NCBI RefSeq assembly: GCF_943193045.1
Contig: NZ_CALPCN010000006.1
Coordinates: forward strand, 113,744-177,743
DNA length: 64,000 bases
Direction: 5' to 3'
Source: Pumilibacter muris
GTDB taxonomy: Bacteria > Bacillota > Clostridia > Christensenellales > Pumilibacteraceae
Made by a program: the position numbers and the translations under genes. Below the pieces are notes generated by a model. It saw nothing but the letters and a program-made list of their open reading frames with translations, was not told the origin of the DNA and made no database searches. Numbering within the stretch: position 1 is the first letter of the stretch; each line of letters opens with the position of its first letter. Shown here piece after piece: positions 40,875-48,670 of the stretch.

Positions 40875-43823
40875 ATGCGATTAGAAAACAACTTGCCCCA
40901 TCAATTAAACGCCATAAACGCTGTGTGCGGAGTGTTTGCGAAAGCGGAATTTCAGGAGCGCGCCGACAAAAGCAAATGCGCCCGCATGGTTTTTTCCGCG
41001 AGCGAAATAAAAAGCAATATTGCCGCTGTTCAAAACGGGAATTATTATACCGACGATTATACGTTACCCGCCTATTACAAAAACAATTACACCGATAACG
41101 ACTATCTTAACATAGACGTTAAAATGGAAACGGGCACGGGAAAAACTTACGTTTACACCCGCACTATGTTCGAGCTACATAAGCATTACGGAATAAACAA
41201 ATTTATAGTGCTTGTGCCCACAGTTTCAATTAAAGAAGGCGCGAAAGCGTTTTTAACATCAAGCTATATGCGTACAGATTTGCAAGCGTTATACGGCGGA
41301 GCTCGGTTGTGTTTGCATGTTTTAGACCCTCAAAAAAACGTTAAAGGCAGAAAGATGTTTCCGAGCGCCATTGCGGATTTTGCCAACGCAACAGACGTTG
41401 GCGGGAATAGAATAGACGTTTTGTTGATGAACAGCGGCATGCTTACATCAAAAGCTACAATGGGAGCGAACTACGACCAAACTCTTTTGGGCGTTTATAA
41501 TAATCCTTACGACACGTTGCGCGAAATCGCGCCGTTTGTGATTATAGACGAGCCGCACAAATTTTCACGCGAACAAAGAACTTTTAAATGCTTGATTGAA
41601 AATATAAAGCCGCAATGCGTTATTCGTTACGGCGCCACGTTCCCCGAAGTGTCGAAAGGCGTGTTCGACTACGAAAACGTGGTTTACAATCTCGGTTCTT
41701 GCGATTCGTTTAACGGCAATCTTATTAAGGGCGTTGAAGTGGAATACATTGCCGAAGAAGAAAAAATGAAAGAGCAAGCTAAAATTAAAGTTTTGAGCAT
41801 AACCGCCAACAGGGGAACAGTTAAGACAGCGCGCTTGCAAAACGAACTCACAAAAAAAGCTTACGACTTTACCGAAGGTCAGGCGCTTTCCGAAATCGAC
41901 GCGAGCTTAGACGGAATAACGGTGTGCGAAATTGCGAAAGGAGTTGTTACTCTTTCCAACGGAATGGAACTGCGCACGGGCGATTCCATTTATCCGCAAG
42001 TGTTCGGCGAAACGTATCAAAGAACAATGCTAAGGCTTGCGCTCGAACGCCATTTCGAAAAAGAGAAAAAGAATTTCATGCGTTTAAACAAAATAAAAAC
42101 GCTGTCGTTGTTTTTTATAGACAGTATCGAATCTTTTCGTGACGAAGGGCATCTGCGGGCGGAATTCGAAGAGCTGTTGCGAGAAAAAATTAAGTCCGAA
42201 ATTAAAAAGCTTTCGGCTTCCAAACGTGAAACGGAATACAAAGACTACCTTGAATATTCGCTTGCGCACATACCCGAAACGATAGCGGCGTATTTTTCGG
42301 AAGACAACGGAACGGACAGCGAGGAAATAAAGCGCGAAGTAGACAAAGTTTTGCGCGCGAAAGACAAAATAATACGCATACGCGACGACGAAGGTAACTT
42401 CGAGCCCACGCGGTTTATATTCTCGAAATGGACGCTCAAAGAGGGTTGGGACAATCCGAACGTGTTCGTTATAGCAAAGCTTAGGAGCAGCGGAAGCGAA
42501 ACGAGCAAACTGCAAGAAGTTGGGCGCGGGCTACGCTTGCCCGTTGACGAATACGGCAACCGCATAAGCGACGAGCAGTTTTATTTGCGCTATATAATAG
42601 ACTTTTCGGAAAAGGATTTTGCCGACAGGCTAAAAAAAGAAATAAACGGCGACGCAAGTCTTGAATTTAAAATTACAAAAGAATTTCTTGAACAATATGC
42701 AAAAACGAAACATATTGACAGACGCGAATTTTTGCGTGATTTAATTGTTAAGAATTATATTGACCCGATTGATTTTACTTTGATAGAAGAAAACCGCGAA
42801 AGTTTTACCGCAGAATATCCCGATTTATTCAAATCTTTGAATAACGCTAAAATTTTGGATGTGAACGATAAAGCTAAATCCGTTGCCAAAATAAACGTGC
42901 GCGAGAGTGTGTTTAAAAAGCTTGAAAGGCTGTGGAAGCTTATAAATCAAAAATTCTATTTGCATTTTCAAAAAATCGACGACGAAACTTTGAAACAAGC
43001 GGTTGCGGATATTCTTGAAAAAAACATTGACGGACGTTCCACCGTTACTACCAAAATAGCGCGCTCCAAAAAGGTTGACGCAGACGGTAGCGTCGATTTT
43101 CAGTTTGACGCGGGGTTGTCTTTTACCGTGAAAAAGGTTATGCCGTATGCCGCGTTTTTGAAAGAGGTGCAAAAGAGGACTAATATTCCGCTTTCTATAA
43201 TGCACGCGGCTTTGTGCGAGTATTTTGCCGATAAACCCGTGCCGCCGCAATTTTTCAGCAGGCAAACTTTAAAACGTTTTATAGACGAATATCGAGAATG
43301 GTTTGTTTTGAATTTTAAAGAAAGATACGCCTACGAAAAACTTGACATTGAAGTGAACGACCCTCTTTGCGAAAACGGCGTTTTAAAAAAGTCGGTAGTT
43401 CGTAGCGACGTCGGCGTTTTTTCCGCAACGGATTCCATTCCCGAGAATTACCTTTACGACGCTTGCTGTTATGATTCTCAGCTTGAAAAAGAAAATATAA
43501 CGCTTAATTTTATGTCGGATATTGCGGAAATCGAAGTGTTCGGCAAAATTCCGAGAAGAACGGTGCGCATTCCGACGTATGCCGACGGCACTTACAGCCC
43601 CGACTTTATGTATGTTGTAAAGAAAAAAGACGGCGGAAAACAGTTGAATTTGATTGTTGAAACCAAAGATAGAAAGGAGCTTGCGCCCGAAGAAGAAAGA
43701 AAAATTTGTTGCGCGAAAAAGCTTTTTGAAGAAATGCAACGCGAAGTTCCAAACGTTCGTTTCAGAGAACAACTTTCAGGAGAAGAAATGGTTAAAATTG
43801 TGGAAAGCTTGTTTCTCGACTAA
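40875..43823 (+). CDS. res: Type III restriction-modification system, restriction subunit (Res)
   Basis: A 982-residue helicase-nuclease. Walker A METGTGKT is at residues 84-91, the DEAD-box variant IIDEPHKF at about 223-230, helicase motif VI is within LQEVGRGLRLPVDEYG, and a C-terminal PD-(D/E)xK nuclease reads SPDFMYVVKKKDGGKQLNL and then VETK (about residues 906-929). It uses ATP to act after Mod recognises unmethylated sites. The ATG has GAGGTGAAAAAGT upstream. Full length; no frameshift seen. Confidence 0.94.
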   Translation: MRLENNLPHQLNAINAVCGVFAKAEFQERADKSKCARMVFSASEIKSNIAAVQNGNYYTDDYTLPAYYKNNYTDNDYLNIDVKMETGTGKTYVYTRTMFELHKHYGINKFIVLVPTVSIKEGAKAFLTSSYMRTDLQALYGGARLCLHVLDPQKNVKGRKMFPSAIADFANATDVGGNRIDVLLMNSGMLTSKATMGANYDQTLLGVYNNPYDTLREIAPFVIIDEPHKFSREQRTFKCLIENIKPQCVIRYGATFPEVSKGVFDYENVVYNLGSCDSFNGNLIKGVEVEYIAEEEKMKEQAKIKVLSITANRGTVKTARLQNELTKKAYDFTEGQALSEIDASLDGITVCEIAKGVVTLSNGMELRTGDSIYPQVFGETYQRTMLRLALERHFEKEKKNFMRLNKIKTLSLFFIDSIESFRDEGHLRAEFEELLREKIKSEIKKLSASKRETEYKDYLEYSLAHIPETIAAYFSEDNGTDSEEIKREVDKVLRAKDKIIRIRDDEGNFEPTRFIFSKWTLKEGWDNPNVFVIAKLRSSGSETSKLQEVGRGLRLPVDEYGNRISDEQFYLRYIIDFSEKDFADRLKKEINGDASLEFKITKEFLEQYAKTKHIDRREFLRDLIVKNYIDPIDFTLIEENRESFTAEYPDLFKSLNNAKILDVNDKAKSVAKINVRESVFKKLERLWKLINQKFYLHFQKIDDETLKQAVADILEKNIDGRSTVTTKIARSKKVDADGSVDFQFDAGLSFTVKKVMPYAAFLKEVQKRTNIPLSIMHAALCEYFADKPVPPQFFSRQTLKRFIDEYREWFVLNFKERYAYEKLDIEVNDPLCENGVLKKSVVRSDVGVFSATDSIPENYLYDACCYDSQLEKENITLNFMSDIAEIEVFGKIPRRTVRIPTYADGTYSPDFMYVVKKKDGGKQLNLIVETKDRKELAPEEERKICCAKKLFEEMQREVPNVRFREQLSGEEMVKIVESLFLD

Positions 43824-43873
43824 GGTTGTAAGAAAAAAAGACGTTTAGGCGTGCAAAATACGACTTATAGCAT

Positions 43874-43907
43874 AAAAAAACGGCTCTCATAAGAGAGTCG
43901 TTTTTTT
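43874..43907. terminator. Bidirectional terminator between res and tRNA-Met
   Basis: ACGGCTCTC pairs with GAGAGTCGT (one G-T pair) around ATAA, with runs of seven A and seven T outside. It ends the tRNA-Met transcript on the minus strand and the restriction operon on the plus strand. Confidence 0.88.
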
Positions 43908-43983
43908 GGTAGCGGTAGTTGGATTCGAACCAACGACCAATCGGGTATGAACCGAGTACTCTAGCCAGCTGAGCTATACCGCC
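43907..43983 (-). tRNA. tRNA-Met (anticodon CAT)
   Basis: The minus strand begins GGCGGTATAGCTCAGCTGG and ends TGGTTCGAATCCAACTACCG then CTACCA with encoded CCA. The anticodon loop is TTCATAC. The first base pair is G-T, not the C-A mismatch of initiator tRNA, so it is the elongator (or a CAT tRNA modified to read Ile, which sequence alone cannot exclude). Confidence 0.92.
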
Positions 43984-43999
43984 GCAACACAGCTTTTTT

Positions 44000-44028
44000 A
44001 TTATAGCAAATAAAAAAAGTTTTTGCAA
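44000..44028 (-). promoter_or_regulatory. Promoter of tRNA-Met
   Basis: On the minus strand TTGCAA (44023-44028), a 17-base spacer and TATAAT (44000-44005). The remaining bases to 44208 hold only a short GATAG/CTATC hairpin before the collagen-like gene. Confidence 0.85.
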
Positions 44029-44208
44029 GTCTTTTAATGCGGTAAAATTATAATTTTCGCGCGGCAAACGCGATTGTAAGCTGCAATATTCGCAATAAAA
44101 AGATTTATGCTTTAAGCGCAAAAAAATTGCTTAAAAACATAAACGCTTTAACGGTTCGGCGAATAGTATGGGATAGAGAGGCTATCTCACGACAAAGGAG
44201 ACTAAAAC

Positions 44209-45321
44209 ATGTTCAGATTCAATTTCGGATGCGGAAACAGATGCGATTGCGGGAATTGCCGCCCCGACGACTGTTGCGAGCCCGAGCCCGACTGCGGTTG
44301 CCCCGTGCCTCCGCCTTGTCCTGAGCCTAATATGTGCATAGGTCCCACCGGTCCCACAGGACCGCGCGGACCTATGGGACCCGTAGGTCCTATGGGATTT
44401 CCGGGCGCTATGGGTCCTACCGGACCTCAGGGCGTGCAAGGACTTCAGGGCGTGCCCGGCGCGGCGGGCGCCGTAGGACCCACCGGACCTATGGGACCGC
44501 AAGGACCTGCGGGCGCGACGGGACCTGCCGGAGCTACGGGCGCGACGGGAGCAACGGGCGCAATCGGACCTACGGGACCGACAGGACCACAGGGTGTTCA
44601 AGGCTTGCAAGGCGTTCAAGGCGTTGCGGGTGAAGTAGGACCTACGGGACCTGCGGGTGCGACGGGCGCCACAGGCGCGACGGGCGCAGTAGGACCTACG
44701 GGACCTCAAGGCCCTGCGGGAGCCGACGGAGCTGCGGGCGCGGTAGGACCTACGGGACCGACAGGTCCTCAGGGCATTCAAGGTTTGCAAGGCGTTCAAG
44801 GCGTTGCGGGCGCGGTAGGACCTACGGGACCGACAGGTCCTCAGGGTATTCAAGGTTTGCAAGGCGTTCAAGGCGTTGCGGGTGAAGTAGGCCCTACGGG
44901 ACCTGCGGGCGCAACGGGTGCCACAGGCGCGACGGGCGCAGTAGGACCTACGGGACCTCAAGGCCCTGCGGGAGCCGACGGAGCTGCGGGTGCGGTAGGA
45001 CCTACGGGACCGACAGGTCCTCAGGGCATTCAAGGTTTACAAGGTATTCAAGGCGTTGCGGGACCTACGGGACCTCAAGGTCCTGCGGGTGCCACAGGCG
45101 CGACGGGTGAAATAGGACCCACCGGACCGACCGGTCCTCAAGGCCCTGCGGGAACGGTTACTCCTGCGGCGCCCGTTGCCGACGTTGAAGGCACTCCAAC
45201 GCCCGAAGAGGTTGGAGCAACGCTGAATCAACTTCTTGCAAACATGCGTGCGGCAGGGTTGTTGCAAACGGCGGTAACGTTGACGGAGCACGATTCGGAA
45301 ATAGAAATAAGCGACGAGTAG
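44209..45321 (+). CDS. Collagen-like Gly-X-X repeat protein
   Basis: A 370-residue protein with three parts. Residues 1-42 hold ten cysteines ([11 protein letters not shown] and similar). Residues 44-315 are an unbroken Gly-X-X series dominated by [16 protein letters not shown] and [10 protein letters not shown] units. The last 55 residues ([25 protein letters not shown]) form a non-collagen tail like the ends of BclA-type spore proteins. There is no signal peptide. AAAGGAG precedes the ATG. In spore-formers such proteins often coat the exosporium as glycosylated filaments; that is inferred here. Its DNA contains 180-bp and 72-bp internal duplications. Confidence 0.85.
   Translation: MFRFNFGCGNRCDCGNCRPDDCCEPEPDCGCPVPPPCPEPNMCIGPTGPTGPRGPMGPVGPMGFPGAMGPTGPQGVQGLQGVPGAAGAVGPTGPMGPQGPAGATGPAGATGATGATGAIGPTGPTGPQGVQGLQGVQGVAGEVGPTGPAGATGATGATGAVGPTGPQGPAGADGAAGAVGPTGPTGPQGIQGLQGVQGVAGAVGPTGPTGPQGIQGLQGVQGVAGEVGPTGPAGATGATGATGAVGPTGPQGPAGADGAAGAVGPTGPTGPQGIQGLQGIQGVAGPTGPQGPAGATGATGEIGPTGPTGPQGPAGTVTPAAPVADVEGTPTPEEVGATLNQLLANMRAAGLLQTAVTLTEHDSEIEISDE
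44569..45000 (+). repeat. Large internal duplications in the collagen-like gene
   Basis: A unit beginning CCTACGGGACCGACAGG occurs at 44569, 44749, 44821 and 45001. The stretches 44569-44748 and 44821-45000 are near-identical 180-bp copies separated by a 72-bp unit. Third-base changes are few, so the duplication is recent or kept alike by recombination. Confidence 0.85.
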
Positions 45322-45387
45322 GGCGACCTGAGAAAAAACGGCGCGGAGAGGGGCATTACGCGCCAAAAAGTATAATGAAGCAAAGAA

Positions 45388-45418
45388 AAGCAAGATTCTT
45401 TCGAACCTTGCTTTTTTT
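45388..45418 (+). terminator. Rho-independent terminator
   Basis: AAGCAAGATTC pairs with GAACCTTGCTT (one mismatch), followed by TTTTT. It ends the collagen-like gene transcript. Confidence 0.8.
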
Positions 45419-45504
45419 GCGTTTTGTTAGTCTTGGTTTTTAAGGGTTGCGGAATTGTTTTTCCGATTTGCTCTTATAGCAATAGCGCAAAAGGATATAA
45501 AAAG

Positions 45505-46584
45505 TCAGTCTTTTTGCGCTTCACGAAAGAGGCGCAAATTGTTTTTTATGCGCTCGTCGTTGCAAAAATTAAGAGCGAGTGCGGCTTGCTCTTCGGCTTT
45601 TTTAAACTGCCCGAATTGATAATAGGCGATACTTAAAAAGTCGTGCAGAGGCGCGCCCCATGCGTCGGGCTCGGTTATGTACGACAGCTTGCGCTCCGTT
45701 ATACGCAAGCCAGCTTGCGCGGCATACATAACGCCCGCAAAGTCGGAATCGTCGTAGAACGCGCGGGCGAGTCTTAAATAAGGCTCTCGCGTGTCGGGCG
45801 ATTCCGCTACGGCTTTAAGCGCCCACCTAATAGCTTCGCGTCTGTTTCCCGTGCGCGAATAGCATTGCGATATATAGCGCATAGACGCCGCACGTTCGTC
45901 GTTCCAAGTTGCCGACGGAAGCGCGAGGTGGCGGAGTAGCGCGCTTATGGCTTTGTCGTATTGTCCCGCGAACATGTATTCCCGCCCCAAATAGTGGGCG
46001 GTTCTGTCGTCGTCGGGCTGTTCTGCGGCGGCGAGTTCGAGAAGCGGCAAATACGACGAGCGCGATTTCGTTGCGTCGGGATAGTGCGTTATTTGCATGC
46101 CGTAGGCGTAAGCCGCATGTTTTTCAACGCCTTTCGCAGGCGCAAGAATTTCGTGCACCGCGCCTTTCCACACAAAGCCTTTGCGGTGAATTTTTTCAGA
46201 CCAGAAAACAACTCCGTCCGTTCCGTCGGCGTTTTTGCTCCACACATAGCGGTATAAAAATTGATTTGCGTTAGGCGCGTTTTTAGCCGCAGTCTCTAAC
46301 GCTTTTCGCCAACCCGCTTCCATAATTTCGTCGAGGTCGAGGCAGATATAAAGGTCGCCGTCGTCGGGCGCAAGCTCCAAACTGCGGTTGCGGGCAACGT
46401 CGAATCTGAACGGCGAAAACGTTTCTTTTTTTACCGTAGCGCCGAGCTTTGCAAGCCGTTCGGCGGTGTCGTCGGAAGAGCCTGTGTCGAGCACGAAAAC
46501 ACCGTCGGCGTCGCGCGCCGACTCCATAAACCGTTCGGCGAATTTGCTCTCGTTCTTACATATTGCATAAACGTAAATTTTCAT
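45505..46584 (-). CDS. Family 2 glycosyltransferase with TPR-like C-terminal half
   Basis: A 359-residue protein. The N-terminal GT2 domain starts KIYVYAICKNESKF and has the nucleotide-binding pattern VLDTGSSDDTAERL and the DLDEI (DxD) motif near residue 93. Residues 185-355 form helical repeats of TPR type (AHYLGREYMFAGQYDKAISALLRHLAL, CYSRTGNRREAIRWALKAVAE). This layout is common in SunS-like and surface-glycan transferases. A TATAAA box lies six bases before the ATG and no ribosome-binding site is seen. The adjacent collagen-like gene raises the possibility that this enzyme glycosylates it; that is inference. Confidence 0.85.
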   Translation of the reverse strand: MKIYVYAICKNESKFAERFMESARDADGVFVLDTGSSDDTAERLAKLGATVKKETFSPFRFDVARNRSLELAPDDGDLYICLDLDEIMEAGWRKALETAAKNAPNANQFLYRYVWSKNADGTDGVVFWSEKIHRKGFVWKGAVHEILAPAKGVEKHAAYAYGMQITHYPDATKSRSSYLPLLELAAAEQPDDDRTAHYLGREYMFAGQYDKAISALLRHLALPSATWNDERAASMRYISQCYSRTGNRREAIRWALKAVAESPDTREPYLRLARAFYDDSDFAGVMYAAQAGLRITERKLSYITEPDAWGAPLHDFLSIAYYQFGQFKKAEEQAALALNFCNDERIKNNLRLFREAQKD

Positions 46585-46590
46585 ACAGTA

Positions 46591-46645
46591 TTTATATGCG
46601 GCAACGGCGTAGCGGTTGACAAATTGCTTTTTCGGGCTGTATAAT
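46591..46645. promoter_or_regulatory. Divergent promoters of the glycosyltransferase and HAD genes
   Basis: Plus strand: TTGACA (46616-46621), 18-base spacer, TATAAT (46640-46645), ATG seven bases later. Minus strand: TATAAA (46591-46596) six bases before the glycosyltransferase ATG, with a weak -35. The two genes share a 68-base gap and neither has room for a ribosome-binding site. Confidence 0.75.
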
Positions 46646-46652
46646 TAAATTT

Positions 46653-47306
46653 ATGGATACTGTACTTTTCGATTTGGACGGCACTCTTTTGAACACTCTC
46701 GACGACCTTTGCGACAGCACGAATTTCGCGCTCGGCAAAATGGGTTATAACGCGCGTACTCTCGAAGAGGTCCGTTCGTTCGTGGGCGAGGGCGTTCGAA
46801 AGCTTATCGAGCGCGCGTTGCCCGATTTTGCGAAAGACAAAACGGACGAAACGCTTGAAATTTTCGAAAAGCATTACGACAAAAACAAAGAGAACAAGAC
46901 GAGAGCTTACGACGGCGTTAAACAAATGCTTGACGGCGTTTGCGCAAAATATAAGACGGCGGTTGTTTCAAACAAATATCATGCCGCAGTCGCGGACTTG
47001 CGCGAAAAACTGTTTCCGCAAATTACGCTTGCGGTTGGCGAGCGCGACGGTTTGAATAAAAAGCCCGCGCCCGACATGGTGGAATATGCGCTCCGCGAGC
47101 TCGGTTCCGTTCGGGAAAACGCCGTATATGTGGGCGACAGCAACATAGACATTCTCACGGCGAGAAACAGCGGGCTACCCATAATTGCGGTGAGTTGGGG
47201 ATTTCGCCCCCGCGCGCTTTTGGAAGAAATGGGCGCGGATATAATAATAGACAAGCCGAGCGAACTTATGGGCGCGCTCGAAAAAATAAATGTTCGATTA
47301 GGATAA
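46653..47306 (+). CDS. HAD-superfamily phosphatase (phosphoglycolate phosphatase-like)
   Basis: A 217-residue HAD hydrolase with motif I FDLDGTLLNTLDDL at residues 5-18, motif II TAVVSNK, a KPAPDM segment and motif IV YVGDSNIDILTARNSG. Cap domain and length match Gph/PpaX phosphatases that act on 2-phosphoglycolate or related small phosphates. The TATAAT box ends seven bases before the ATG and there is no ribosome-binding site, so the mRNA is probably leaderless. Confidence 0.88.
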   Translation: MDTVLFDLDGTLLNTLDDLCDSTNFALGKMGYNARTLEEVRSFVGEGVRKLIERALPDFAKDKTDETLEIFEKHYDKNKENKTRAYDGVKQMLDGVCAKYKTAVVSNKYHAAVADLREKLFPQITLAVGERDGLNKKPAPDMVEYALRELGSVRENAVYVGDSNIDILTARNSGLPIIAVSWGFRPRALLEEMGADIIIDKPSELMGALEKINVRLG

Positions 47307-47333
47307 AAAATTGAAAGAAACATTGCTATAAAG

Positions 47334-47362
47334 TTGATTTTATACACCAAATGTGATATTAT
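47334..47362 (+). promoter_or_regulatory. Promoter of the small basic ORF
   Basis: TTGATT (47334-47339), 17-base spacer, TATTAT (47357-47362) preceded by TGA as extended -10. The transcript would start near 47369 and run to the terminator near 47525, about 155 bases. Confidence 0.75.
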
Positions 47363-47436
47363 AGTGTATATACGGCGATAAATTCATGTCGTAAAGTTTT
47401 AAAATAAAAAAATAATAAAATAAAGGAGTTAATTTG

Positions 47437-47544
47437 ATGAAAAAAACAAAGTTTAAACCGTTAGCGCGTAAAGAAATAAACGTTAAAAAGAAACGTCGTT
47501 CTTTTAAGAACGGCGTTTTTATTTTTCGTTTAAGTTTTTTATAA
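47437..47544 (+). CDS. 35-codon basic ORF that runs through its own terminator
   Basis: The ORF starts MKKTKFKPLARKEINVKKKR and is highly basic, then turns hydrophobic (VFIFRLSFL). AAAGGAG stands eight bases before the ATG, a strong ribosome-binding site, and a good promoter lies 75 bases upstream. The intrinsic terminator (47492-47526) lies inside the reading frame, before the stop codon at 47542-47544, so most transcripts would lack a stop codon. This is the gene design of ArfA/BrfA-type ribosome rescue factors, and KKKRRSFKNG recalls the basic KKGKGS region of ArfA. Similarity is too short to be certain; it may instead be a small RNA. Confidence 0.45.
   Translation: MKKTKFKPLARKEINVKKKRRSFKNGVFIFRLSFL
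47492..47526. terminator. Terminator inside the small ORF, bidirectional
   Basis: AACGTCGTTC pairs with GAACGGCGTT (one G-T pair) around TTTTAA, followed by TTTATTTTT. On the minus strand it is followed by TTTCTTTTT, so it can also end the Fic-like gene transcript. Confidence 0.88.
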
Positions 47545-48511
47545 CCTCGTTTACGCGCGAGGTAAGATTTTCGAGCGCGCGCTTTATTTCGCGCAGTTCT
47601 CTTAACGCTTCGTTTTTTTCACGTTCGGAATCCTGTTGTTTTTTAGGTTCCGATTTTTTCACGTCTGGCGATTTTGATTGCTCCGCAAATTTTTTCGAGT
47701 CGGACTGTTTGGCGTTTTCCGCAGTTTTCTTTAATTCGGGCTGTTTGGCGTTATCGGCGGATTTTTTGGGTTCGAGTTGTTTTGCCGGCTCTTGTTGCTT
47801 TGCTTGAATTTTATTATGGGGCGGGAGGGCGGCGCGTCGGCTCGGTTTACGCGCGGTTGAGTTCTGCGTTTCGTCTTGCGCGTAGTTAAGGCATTTTATA
47901 AGAGCCGAAAACAGCGGTTGCGGGTCGTCGGTGGCAAAAGCTTCGCTTTCGGCGGCGATAAGTTCGGCTTTTCCTATTGCCGCGTAGTTTAGAGAGAAAC
48001 CGCGACTTGAACAAAAATTTTGTACGAACGCTCTGCGCGCGGTGCCGTTGCCGTATGAAAAAGGCGACAGTATTATAAGCTCGCGCATGTAGCAGCACAG
48101 TTGAGCTGCAAAGTCGGCTTTGTTTACTGCGGGCGCGCTTTGCATTTGTTGCAGTTTTGTGAGCACGTTTTTAAGAGAGCCGCGCAAAAGCTTGGGGTCG
48201 GCGCAACTTCCGCCCGTCATAACGAGTTCGCCTGTGCGCAATTCGCCGCATTTTGGCTTGGGCTCGAAAAGAGTTTTGTGGGTGGCGCAATAGGCGTCGG
48301 CGCCGAAATCGTTGCCCGCATGTTCGCACATTATAACGGCGCGGGCGTAAAGCGGGTTTTTGGCGCATTTTTTCAAAAAAGCGGCTCTGTCCGTTTTTCC
48401 GCACAGATAAGTCATAGCCGCCGACACCGTAGCTTTGCCGGGTGCCGCGTCGTCGATAGAAATGTTAGCCGCCACGCCGAGCGCTAAGTTTTTCGCCTCG
48501 ATTACCTGCAT
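47519..48511 (-). CDS. Degenerate Fic-domain protein with Lys/Glu-rich repeats and coiled coil
   Basis: A 330-residue protein. The Fic fold is visible: AYCATHKTLFEPKPKCGELRT and TGELVMTGGSCADP match the beta-hairpin region of Fic proteins, then LSPFSYGNGTARRAF at about residues 148-162 aligns with the active-site loop HPFx(D/E)GNGR. The catalytic His is Ser (149), the acidic residue is Tyr and the Arg is Thr. From about residue 225 there are repeats such as AKQPELKKTAENAKQSDSKK, then a C-terminal coiled coil (ALRELREIKRALENLTSRVN). The start at 48511 coincides with the expected transcription start of a perfect TTGACA/TATAAT promoter, so the mRNA is probably leaderless. AMP transfer is unlikely. 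Confidence 0.75.
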   Translation of the reverse strand: MQVIEAKNLALGVAANISIDDAAPGKATVSAAMTYLCGKTDRAAFLKKCAKNPLYARAVIMCEHAGNDFGADAYCATHKTLFEPKPKCGELRTGELVMTGGSCADPKLLRGSLKNVLTKLQQMQSAPAVNKADFAAQLCCYMRELIILSPFSYGNGTARRAFVQNFCSSRGFSLNYAAIGKAELIAAESEAFATDDPQPLFSALIKCLNYAQDETQNSTARKPSRRAALPPHNKIQAKQQEPAKQLEPKKSADNAKQPELKKTAENAKQSDSKKFAEQSKSPDVKKSEPKKQQDSEREKNEALRELREIKRALENLTSRVNEVIKNLNEK

Positions 48512-48517
48512 GCGTTT

Positions 48518-48547
48518 ATTATACCAAAACGTCGGGCGAGGTGTCAA
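48518..48547 (-). promoter_or_regulatory. Consensus promoter of the Fic-like gene
   Basis: On the minus strand TTGACA (48542-48547), 18-base spacer, TATAAT (48518-48523). The ATG begins seven bases after the -10, where transcription should start. Confidence 0.88.
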
Positions 48548-48637
48548 GCGGCGGGGCGGCGGGCGACAAAATCCGCTCGAACGTTTTATCGAGCGGCGGC
48601 ATAAAAAAGTATATCCGAAATCTTTGGTTAAAAAGAC

Positions 48638-48666
48638 TTGAAAAAAATCGCCGTATGAGGTAAAAT
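48638..48666 (+). promoter_or_regulatory. Promoter of murB
   Basis: TTGAAA (48638-48643), 17-base spacer, TAAAAT (48661-48666). The murB ATG is at 48671. GAGGT at 48656-48660 could serve as ribosome-binding site if transcription starts further upstream, so the leaderless reading is uncertain here. Confidence 0.6.
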
Positions 48667-48670
48667 ATAT

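Noticed and set aside
43907..43983. Initiator tRNA
   Set aside because: The first pair is G-T rather than the C-A mismatch typical of initiator tRNA, so elongator tRNA-Met is more likely.
44182..45033. A 283-codon minus-strand frame rich in Arg and Ser
   Set aside because: It is the antisense of the Gly-X-X repeats of the collagen-like gene and has no independent coding signal.
48512..48547. A TTG start for the Fic-like gene 36 bases upstream of the chosen ATG
   Set aside because: That TTG is part of the TTGACA -35 box, so it lies upstream of the transcription start.
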